Source of the DNA: a virus
Virus record (IMG/VR): IMGVR_UViG_3300034690_000027
Location: 1-41,619 of that record
DNA: 41,619 nucleotides
Direction: 5' to 3' (one strand)
Shown here: one piece after another, positions 36,863 through 41,619 of the stretch
How positions within the stretch are numbered: position 1 is the first letter of the stretch
Layout: the number at the start of each line of letters is the position of its first letter
Made by a program: the position numbers and the translations under genes
The notes under the pieces: generated by a model
Database searches by the model: none
Seen by the model: the letters and a program-made list of their open reading frames with translations, nothing else
What the model was told of the DNA's origin: nothing

Positions 36863-37297
36863 TCACGATTGGTTGCCCTCCGCTGGCTTGCGGACCCAAC
36901 CGTGTTTTTCCATTTCTTCGCTGCTAAATGATTGGATCGCTGTGGGCCCATGCGCGTAGAAGATCGCGCAGCCCGGTGGCACAACGCGTCGCAACGCATC
37001 GTGAAATTCTTGGTCCGGCGCGAAGTCGCCTTCCTGCACTACATCCGTCATGTCGAGACGTACAACAAGCACACTCGTCTCGCTGAGATGCACCCAATCA
37101 AGAGCCGCGATCGTCGCGTCACGATGTCGATCAATCCACTCTTGCACGGCGCGATGTGATGTCGCTTGCCACGCGAGCCTGATGTTTTCAGGCAGCTTCT
37201 CAAACGGCTGCAGTTGCTCGCCGCGAAAGCTCTTCCAGTTCACGGAATCGCAATAAGCGTTGTAGGCCGCTTCGCCGATGGCTTTGTCGAAGCTCAT
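36863..37297 (-). CDS. Small phage protein, unknown
   Basis: 144 residues, starting 2 bp after the csrA stop and so co-translated. The N-terminal half (AIGEAAYNAYCDSVNWKSFRGEQLQPFEKLPENIRLAWQATSHRAVQEW) is a helical pattern common in short phage proteins. The C-terminal half is beta-rich with PPGCAIFYAHGPTAI. No domain recognised. Confidence 0.65.
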   Translation of the reverse strand: MSFDKAIGEAAYNAYCDSVNWKSFRGEQLQPFEKLPENIRLAWQATSHRAVQEWIDRHRDATIAALDWVHLSETSVLVVRLDMTDVVQEGDFAPDQEFHDALRRVVPPGCAIFYAHGPTAIQSFSSEEMEKHGWVRKPAEGNQS

Positions 37298-37299
37298 GA

Positions 37300-37509
37300 C
37301 TATGCCACCGCTGCATCGGCGGCTTTACCGTTCGCCACGTTCGCGTCAGGGGGGGCAACTCTTCCCGCGATCTCCTGGCGGACGATCTTTATTTCGGGCG
37401 GCGCCTCAATACCAATGCGGGCCTTGAAGCCATTGCCGCCCACTAATGTGATGCGAACCCCATCAGACAGCTCAATCACTTCGCCTCGTTTGCGAGAAAG
37501 AACGAGCAT
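37300..37509 (-). CDS. csrA: CsrA/RsmA carbon storage regulator homologue
   Basis: 69 residues with CAAGGAGGTC upstream of ATG 37509. The family core is clear: MLVLSRKRGEVIEL, the strand VRITLVGG and KARIGIEAPPEIKIVRQEI, including the conserved Leu4 and the Arg of the VRQEI RNA-binding patch. The C-terminal tail (RVAPPDANVANGKAADAAVA) is phage-specific. CsrA dimers bind GGA in hairpin loops and at ribosome sites to block translation or stabilise mRNA; its own leader contains AGGAGG, so autoregulation is possible. It is the first gene after the repressed promoter. Confidence 0.9.
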   Translation of the reverse strand: MLVLSRKRGEVIELSDGVRITLVGGNGFKARIGIEAPPEIKIVRQEIAGRVAPPDANVANGKAADAAVA

Positions 37510-37568
37510 GGCCGCGACCTCCTTGAATTGGGTCGAGCCGTTTCAGGGCAAGCGTGCCCTAAAAGAAT

Positions 37569-37588
37569 CCGCCGGCTCAAACCGGCGG
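37569..37588 (-). promoter_or_regulatory. Leader hairpin before csrA
   Basis: On the minus strand CCGCCGG and CCGGCGG arms with a 6-nt loop, followed by ATTCTTTT. It sits at the predicted 5' end of the csrA transcript, so it may be an attenuator or a stabilising 5' stem. Confidence 0.6.
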
Positions 37589-37590
37589 CG

Positions 37591-37619
37591 AATCTAAACT
37601 ATAGTTTAGATTGTGTCAA
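37591..37619 (-). promoter_or_regulatory. Early promoter with perfect operator palindrome
   Basis: -35 TTGACA (37614-37619) and -10 TAGATT (37591-37596), spacer 17 bp. The operator AATCTAAACTATAGTTTAGATT (37591-37612; read as AATCTAAACTA mirrored) covers the spacer and -10. The repressor's stop codon lies inside the -35. It drives csrA and the long minus-strand accessory transcript. Confidence 0.75.
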
Positions 37620-37858
37620 GTCGATGAAACCGGCAATTGCCGGAGTGAATCGCTAGTGATCTCAAGAACGTCCGCGATCGCGAAAAGCACTTCAGCGCTT
37701 GGGCTGCTGTGCCCCTGTTCAATTCGATTCAAATGCACAGCGGAAATACCAACTGTGTCGGCGAGCTGCTCTTGTGTCAGCTTTCGACTCTTACGAACCC
37801 GCCGAAGGTTGTGCCCGATCGTTTTGCGGATTTCAGTGTTGTCGATCACTTCAGTCAT
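37616..37858 (-). CDS. XRE-family (Cro/CI-type) repressor
   Basis: 80 residues. A classic five-helix HTH: IGHNLRRVRKSRKLTQEQLA, DTVGISAVHLNRIEQGHSSP and SAEVLFAIADVLEI. Too short for a cleavage or oligomerisation domain, so it is Cro-like in size. Its stop codon is part of the -35 of the promoter with a perfect palindromic operator, the likely binding site. A promoter (37866-37895) places transcription start at or next to the ATG, so the mRNA may be leaderless. Confidence 0.88.
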   Translation of the reverse strand: MTEVIDNTEIRKTIGHNLRRVRKSRKLTQEQLADTVGISAVHLNRIEQGHSSPSAEVLFAIADVLEITSDSLRQLPVSST

Positions 37859-37865
37859 GCCTCAC

Positions 37866-37895
37866 AATTTACACGATGCTTTAGGTTGCGTCCAA
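37866..37895 (-). promoter_or_regulatory. Repressor promoter, probable
   Basis: -35 TTGGAC (37890-37895) and -10 TAAATT (37866-37871) with an 18-bp spacer. The predicted start, about 7 nt after the -10, is at 37859, next to the ATG. Confidence 0.5.
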
Positions 37896-37908
37896 CTAAG
37901 CAACAATT

Positions 37909-38196
37909 TCACCCGGGGACCGCAGCTGAGCGTGCGACGCTTCGTTCTCTTCGCCTGCGTTTCTCCCTTTCCGATTCCGTCTCCGGCCACAACGTGTCCA
38001 GAACAAATTCATCCGTGGTGACCAGCCAACCTTCGGAAAGACTCCCCCTCCGTCGATCAGGCTCAATTACCTCGCCCATTGGAGTCTTCACGATCCAAGT
38101 AGTTTTTTCCGCGTTCACATCCCCACACCACAGGCGAAGCGGCGCGTATTCGCCTCGTACGCTTTCGGCGGCGAATGGATGGACGTAGCCACTCAC
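37909..38196 (-). CDS. Small protein next to the repressor, unknown
   Basis: 95 residues from GTG 38196 with GGAGG 6-7 nt upstream. First two thirds look globular (MSGYVHPFAAESVRGEYAPL, RLWCGDVNAEKTTWIVKTPM), with a strand pair and a GWLVTTDEFVLDTLWP end. A very basic tail (REKRRRRERSVARS) closes it. No family recognised; it lies between the zinc-ribbon membrane protein and the repressor. Confidence 0.65.
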   Translation of the reverse strand: MSGYVHPFAAESVRGEYAPLRLWCGDVNAEKTTWIVKTPMGEVIEPDRRRGSLSEGWLVTTDEFVLDTLWPETESEREKRRRRERSVARSAAVPG

Positions 38197-38227
38197 CCGA
38201 CACCTCCGCCGAAACGAAAGTGGATAA

Positions 38228-38446
38228 TTACTTCTTTCGTCCGCAAACTTGGCAGTGCCATGGCGCGAGCAAAGCGCCCCATTCCTCTAGGCCATAGAGA
38301 AAAATGAAAATCGGAAACCACAGCCCGCAAGTCAGGACCGTGAGTAGCAAATGGCCAACACAACCACTTCGTCGAGGTTCGGTTTTTACGTGAAGGGTTT
38401 TCTTGTTGCATGTTTTGCAGTGAGCTTGCTTTTGCTGATTGCTCAT
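38228..38446 (-). CDS. Zinc-ribbon membrane protein
   Basis: 72 residues with GGAG 8 nt before ATG 38446. A CKTC pair (HCKTCNKKTLHVKTE), a hydrophobic helix VGHLLLTVLTCGLWFPIFIFLYGL and a second CQVC pair (HCQVCGRKK) build a zinc ribbon split by a membrane helix, a known small bacterial and phage topology. The role is unknown; a membrane sensor or exclusion protein is possible. Confidence 0.75.
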   Translation of the reverse strand: MSNQQKQAHCKTCNKKTLHVKTEPRRSGCVGHLLLTVLTCGLWFPIFIFLYGLEEWGALLAPWHCQVCGRKK

Positions 38447-38713
38447 TCAGATGCTCCGCGAGTGTGGCTATACTTACCCCGCGGATGCATGGGCTCCTTC
38501 TCGTGTACCGCAGGGCGGTTGGCCCCTGGCAGGGCCGCCGCCCGTCTCATTGGCCGGGGCGTTCCAGGGACCGCCGGGAACGCTCCGGCTTTATGTTGCT
38601 AAAGGCCGGAGCGTTCCGGGCGGCTCGACGCCGCGACTCCTCAACTTGTGAAGAGCTTAGGACCACCAGAACGCTCCGGCTTCATTCATTCATTCGCTGT
38701 ATGGAGGCTGCTC
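38447..38713. other. Divergent intergenic region with inverted repeats
   Basis: 267 bp between oppositely directed genes. GGAACGCTCCGGC (38577-38589) and GCCGGAGCGTTCC (38605-38617) form a perfect 13-bp hairpin with a 15-nt loop, and a third arm GAACGCTCCGGC recurs at 38669-38680. Divergent promoters are expected here but I see no clear pair. Confidence 0.6.
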
Positions 38714-38947
38714 ATGATCGAACATCGCATTCAATTAAAGTTTGAAGCTGAAACCAACTTGGACATTCGCACTGTGCTAGTTGCGCTCAGCGACTCGCTC
38801 AGAAGCAAACTCACGGTGGACACCACGCTTGACATCGAAGTGCAATCGACTGGTGAATTCAGCGAGCCATTGCGGGTAACTACTCGAAACCCTTCGCAGG
38901 CTGAACAACCCGCGGCCCCCGCTTCGGCTTCTTCGAAGCGCCGGTAG
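38714..38947 (+). CDS. Small plus-strand protein, unknown
   Basis: 77 residues from ATG 38714, GGAGG 6 nt upstream. Strand-helix-strand first half (MIEHRIQLKFEAETNLDIRT, VLVALSDSLRSKLTVDTTLD, IEV) then a Pro/Ala/Ser tail with a basic end. It overlaps, tail to tail, a frameshifted minus-strand reading frame. One of only two clear plus-strand protein genes; it lies upstream of the integrase. Function unknown. Confidence 0.65.
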   Translation: MIEHRIQLKFEAETNLDIRTVLVALSDSLRSKLTVDTTLDIEVQSTGEFSEPLRVTTRNPSQAEQPAAPASASSKRR

Positions 38948-39057
38948 CCGCCTTCCCTTGAACGTCAACATTCAACGCCTTTGCGATAAGCAATTGCCGT
39001 TTCTCCATGCGATCGATCTGTGCGCTCATCTTCTTCAAGAGCTTGAGTTCATCCATG
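38880..39057 (-). pseudogene. Small coiled-coil gene with a likely 1-base frameshift
   Basis: From ATG 39057 (GAGGTGAG upstream) the frame MDELKLLKKMSAQIDRMEK is good coiled coil, then a run of four A (39000-39003) shifts it to an early stop at 38965. If one A is removed the frame continues RQLLIAKALNVDVQGKAATG and ASKKPKRGPRVVQPAKGFE to a TAG at 38880 (58 residues). Either a mutation or assembly error, or programmed slippage on the A run. Confidence 0.45.
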
Positions 39058-39085
39058 CGCTCACCTCGTTCCTATTACCACCACG

Positions 39086-39144
39086 AGCCCCACAGCTCAG
39101 AGCCCACAGCTCGGAGCCCCCACAGCTCGGAGCCCCCACAGCTA
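39086..39144. repeat. Direct repeats of AGCCCCCACAGCTCGG
   Basis: Four near-identical units begin at 39086, 39101, 39115 and 39131 (14-16 bp each). They could be integrase arm sites or iteron-like binding sites. Confidence 0.8.
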
Positions 39145-39375
39145 CCCCACGAAAACCGAAGTAGGTACTTCCTGAGCCGGTCGCCGGGGTTCACCGTAGG
39201 GAACAGTCGATATAAACATCTAACTTTCTTTCCGCTTCGCTGATAAAGTTCTCAGGTAGGGCTTCTCCAATATTCCTCTCGCACCCCCGAAAACACTTTG
39301 CTCACTTCAAGTGCGGATGAGCGAAGAGACAGTCTGAGCTCGTGGCCTCATCCGAGGAGTTGACTACCCCAAAAC

Positions 39376-39411
39376 TTGACATTTGCCTGTGCAGTAAATA
39401 AATGGTTTATT
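39376..39411 (+). promoter_or_regulatory. Probable integrase promoter with overlapping operator
   Basis: -35 TTGACA (39376-39381), spacer 17, -10 TAAATG (39399-39404). The palindrome AATAAA-TGG-TTTATT (39397-39411) covers the -10. The start codon is about 90 bp further down. Confidence 0.55.
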
Positions 39412-39501
39412 CACGGGTGCATTGGGGCAGGATCTAAGGACCGCTACGGCGAGCGGGTTTGAACGGACTACGTTGCATTTCTCTCTCGACGTAATGCCCG
39501 C

Positions 39502-40386
39502 ATGTCTGAGCTCAAGCGTCTCATTGAAGACACTTATTTCCGGCTGAATCCGCGCATTCGGTGCGAACACACTCGCAACCAATACCGGTACGCACTCAAG
39601 GATTTCGAAGGCGCGCTCGGCCGCGAAGCAACGCTCAGCGATCTATGTGATGACAACGTCGCAGCCATGATGGTGGCGATGCAAAATGAGTTGCTTGCCG
39701 CCAAAACGATCAACGAGCGGCGAGGGCGCATCCATGCGTTTTGGACTTGGATGGCTCGCCGTGGTGAGCTACGAACGTGGCCAACTACGCCGCGCATATC
39801 CGAGCCGGAGCGAACGCCCGTCGCCTGGCTGAAGGATCAGTTGCCCACATTGTTCGCGGCCTTTGAACGCGAGCGAGTGCTGATTGCAGGAGTTCCGGCG
39901 CCCGCGTGGTGGAAGTCAATTCACTACGCTTTCTGGGATAGCGGTGAACGAGTCGGGGCATTGATTCAATCCCGATTCGATTTCCTAGATGGCCCTTGGC
40001 TTCTGGTGCCGGCGGAAGTACGGAAGGGCGGAAGAAAAGATAAAGCCTACCGACTCGAACAAGACACACTCGAGTCAATCAATGCGATTCGCCAGCCGAC
40101 AAGGGAACTGATTTGGCCTTGGCCGTTTTGCCGCGACTACTTATGGACAAGATACAGAATCATTCGCCGGCGAGTCGGTTTGCCAACGGATCGACGGTCG
40201 AGCTTTCATCGCATGCGAAAGACCGTCGCCAGCTACTACACGAAGGCGGGTGGAGACGCCACAGAATTACTCGATCACAGCAGCCGCCTTGTGACCAAAA
40301 AATATCTTGATCCTCGAATAGTGGAGACACCGCAGGCGGCTGACCTATTGTTTCGGCCGGTACCAATTAACTCCCCGGGGCGGTGA
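39502..40386 (+). CDS. int: Tyrosine integrase
   Basis: 294 residues on the plus strand. N-terminal SAM-like core-binding domain (residues 1-95, HTRNQYRYALKDFEGALG, FWTWMARRGEL). The catalytic set is complete: R150 in DSGERVGAL, the Lys hairpin EVRKGGRKDK near 172-181, H236-x-x-R239 in FHRMRKT, H259 in LLDHSSR and nucleophile Y268 in TKKYLDP. It should integrate and excise the genome. No strong ribosome site. Its 3' end overlaps the tail-adaptor gene on the other strand by 20 bp. The integrase is therefore convergent with the end of the late operon. Confidence 0.93.
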   Translation: MSELKRLIEDTYFRLNPRIRCEHTRNQYRYALKDFEGALGREATLSDLCDDNVAAMMVAMQNELLAAKTINERRGRIHAFWTWMARRGELRTWPTTPRISEPERTPVAWLKDQLPTLFAAFERERVLIAGVPAPAWWKSIHYAFWDSGERVGALIQSRFDFLDGPWLLVPAEVRKGGRKDKAYRLEQDTLESINAIRQPTRELIWPWPFCRDYLWTRYRIIRRRVGLPTDRRSSFHRMRKTVASYYTKAGGDATELLDHSSRLVTKKYLDPRIVETPQAADLLFRPVPINSPGR

Positions 40387-40702
40387 CGCGCAGCTTGATG
40401 GCGGCCTCGAGCGTTTGGCCGAGACTGGTCGTATAGGTGAAGGTGATCAGGTAAGTCGTGTCGGCGGTACCGCCGGCGATGAACGCTTGGATGCCTTGAC
40501 CTGGCTGAATCGGTCGACGCCCGGGCTCGCTGAGTATCGCATTGTTCGTGGCAACGCCTGTGATCGTTAGGCCCGTCGGCGTGTGGACAGCCGACGTGAT
40601 CGCGTTGATCGTTTCGTCAGATTGCAAGGCACCCGCGCAGTCGACAACGACGTCCTTTGTTTCGGTGGTTGCCTTCGCACGAAGTTCTTTTGCCAAAGTC
40701 AT
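40367..40702 (-). CDS. Fibre-tail adaptor-like protein, probable
   Basis: 111 residues with AAGGTG 4-5 nt before ATG 40702. Helical start (MTLAKELRAKATTETKDVVVD), then a beta sandwich (AVHTPTGLTITGVATNNAIL, AFIAGGTADTTYLITFTYTTSLGQTLEAAIKLRV). The TYLITFTYTTSLGQTLE ending is the pattern of small phage proteins that join fibres to the tail. It is the last gene of the late operon, 8 bp after the repeat protein. Confidence 0.7.
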   Translation of the reverse strand: MTLAKELRAKATTETKDVVVDCAGALQSDETINAITSAVHTPTGLTITGVATNNAILSEPGRRPIQPGQGIQAFIAGGTADTTYLITFTYTTSLGQTLEAAIKLRVTAPGS

Positions 40703-40710
40703 GTTGCACC

Positions 40711-41619
40711 TTATAGCGAGTACATTAGTCGGGATTGCGGCAGGTCGTAATGCAATCGATTCTCAATTTCGTACCATTCATCGGGCATGGCCACGTGCAC
40801 GGACCCGACGCCGGCGGGGGCGCGAGGTGCGACAACGACTGATATCGTTGCGGAGGTCCATTGACCACCGGCAAGCAACAACACTTTCTCAGCGCTCGCA
40901 GCGACAGCCGTCGGCACCGCTGGTTGACTGGCGCCTACGACGATTGATCCGGGGGCTGCAGCTGCGACGACACCTGCCGGTTTTTGCGTCACGCTGAAAC
41001 CCACTTGTAGCACGCCACCGATCGCACTTGCATGAGCGGCAATCGCCGCCGGCGAGTTGACCTGCCCGGCGAGCAGCTCGATTTGAACAACGATCACACT
41101 GGCGATGGGTGGCGGGCGGACGTCCCAACCGAGTCCCGCGACGGGTTCCATTTCCCGGGAAACCGCGGCCGTGGGATCCGCTTTGGCGAGCGTGGTGACC
41201 GCGGCCGTCGAGCTCGGGACTTGGCCGGCCGCAGCGGCTGCCGCGGGTTGCACGAGTACTGCGGCGATCGCCGAGCTGGGCGACGTCGCTACACCGAGGC
41301 CTGCCGGCGGACCGGTGATGACGGCGCCGTGGATCAGGATTGGGCCCAGCGGGATCTCCGCCGCGGCCGTGGGATCCGGCCTGGCGATAGTGCTGACCGC
41401 GGCCGTCGAGCTCGGGAGCTGGCCCGCCGCAGCGGCTGCCACGGGTTGCACGAGTACCTCGGCGATCGCCGAGCTGGGCGACGTCGCTACACCGAGGCCT
41501 GCCGGCGGACCGGTGATGACCGCGCCGTGGATCAGTGTCGGGACCAGCGGGATCTCGGCCGCGGCCGTGGGATCCGGCCTGGCGATCGTGGTGACCGCGG
41601 CCGTCGAGCTCGGGAGCTC
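40711..41619 (-). CDS. Repeat-containing virion protein, C-terminal part (runs off right edge)
   Basis: The frame is open at 41619 and reads through at least two and a half 66-residue repeats, then a diverged repeat region (residues continuing IELLAGQVNSPAAIAAHASA, EKVLLLAGGQWTSATISVVV) and a unique end DEWYEIENRLHYDLPQSRLM. It is the same gene as 1-1384; joined across the shared end sequence it would be roughly 740 residues or more. A repetitive, Ala/Pro-rich virion protein such as a fibre or surface protein is likely. The codons of VSREM contain TTTCCCGGGAAA. Confidence 0.75.
   Translation of the reverse strand, partial: ELPSSTAAVTTIARPDPTAAAEIPLVPTLIHGAVITGPPAGLGVATSPSSAIAEVLVQPVAAAAAGQLPSSTAAVSTIARPDPTAAAEIPLGPILIHGAVITGPPAGLGVATSPSSAIAAVLVQPAAAAAAGQVPSSTAAVTTLAKADPTAAVSREMEPVAGLGWDVRPPPIASVIVVQIELLAGQVNSPAAIAAHASAIGGVLQVGFSVTQKPAGVVAAAAPGSIVVGASQPAVPTAVAASAEKVLLLAGGQWTSATISVVVAPRAPAGVGSVHVAMPDEWYEIENRLHYDLPQSRLMYSL
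41163..41619. repeat. 198-bp tandem repeat, right-end copies
   Basis: Unit starts (CCGCGGCCGTGGGATCC) at 41163, 41361 and 41559, continuing at 16 and 214 on the left. Exact repeat length 198 bp; the last 127 bases equal 148-274. Confidence 0.9.

Larger units (their letters stand above)
39058..39501. other. Integrase upstream region, possible attachment-site zone
   Basis: 444 bp without a supported gene. It contains direct repeats (39086-39144), an inverted repeat CGGATGAG/CTCATCCG (39317-39355), a promoter-like site with an overlapping palindrome (39376-39411), and short repeats. Arm and core sites for the integrase would be expected here. No tRNA-like core was recognised. Confidence 0.55.

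Noticed and set aside
35448-36899. Long minus-strand open frame of 483 residues
   Set aside because: Out-of-frame shadow of the tyrosine recombinase gene, Arg/Gly-rich and with no domain pattern.
38439-38651. Plus-strand open frame of 70 residues starting MLIQMLRECGYTYP
   Set aside because: Begins at TTG within the start of the divergent gene, has no ribosome site and is built from the inverted-repeat hairpins.

Overview
The window looks like an almost complete genome of a temperate, lambda-like tailed phage (siphovirus type: long tape measure, no contractile sheath or tail tube pair). It is GC-rich and nearly all genes lie on the minus strand. The virion proteins, the secreted thioredoxin/cysteine-peptidase pair and the codon use remind me of phages of Planctomycetota (Pirellula-like hosts), but that host call is tentative and rests on memory, not on a search. 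The two ends share identical sequence inside a 198-bp tandem repeat and lie in the same reading frame of one gene. The contig is therefore probably circular or circularly permuted, and was cut or collapsed inside that repeat.

Layout, in the direction of minus-strand transcription. (1) 39.9-36 kb: lysogeny and control region, with a plus-strand tyrosine integrase, a zinc-ribbon membrane protein, a Cro/CI-type repressor, a perfect 22-bp operator overlapping a TTGACA promoter, a phage CsrA, and a second tyrosine recombinase that lacks the first catalytic arginine. (2) 35.6-34 kb: a zinc-ribbon protein and a winged-helix initiator-like gene. That gene carries an AT-rich stretch flanked by palindromes, a possible origin placed as in lambda O. 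(3) 33.9-23 kb: a long run of small accessory genes (ASCH domain, two Acb2/Tad1-like paralogues, glycosyltransferase, ParB-like protein, RHH protein and many unknowns). Nearly every gene, or coupled gene pair, is separated from the next by one copy of a short palindrome of the form GCATCGGT-n7-ACCGATGC. Two tRNA-like genes, three intrinsic terminators and a strongly structured non-coding block lie here too. (4) 22.8-1 kb, continuing round to 40.4 kb: the late operon. It contains a secreted peptidase and a membrane-anchored thioredoxin, then large terminase, zinc-ribbon protein, gpW-like connector, lambda-type portal, prohead protease with nested scaffold, major capsid protein, decoration protein, neck and tail-tube genes, a tail chaperone pair with a probable -1 frameshift, fibre-like proteins, tape measure, tail-tip proteins, the repeat protein and a small fibre adaptor-like protein.

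The repressor and operator probably switch the long minus-strand early transcript that begins at csrA. Terminators at 23.47 and 22.9 kb separate accessory from late genes. No DNA polymerase, helicase or obvious endolysin was seen, so replication must rely on the host, and the papain-like peptidase is the best lysis-enzyme candidate. The most unusual features are the palindrome-punctuated single-gene array (with one perfect copy inside a recombinase gene), an in-frame TGA in an otherwise intact gene, the tandem cyclic-nucleotide-sponge-like genes, the phage CsrA and the origin-like block inside the initiator gene.
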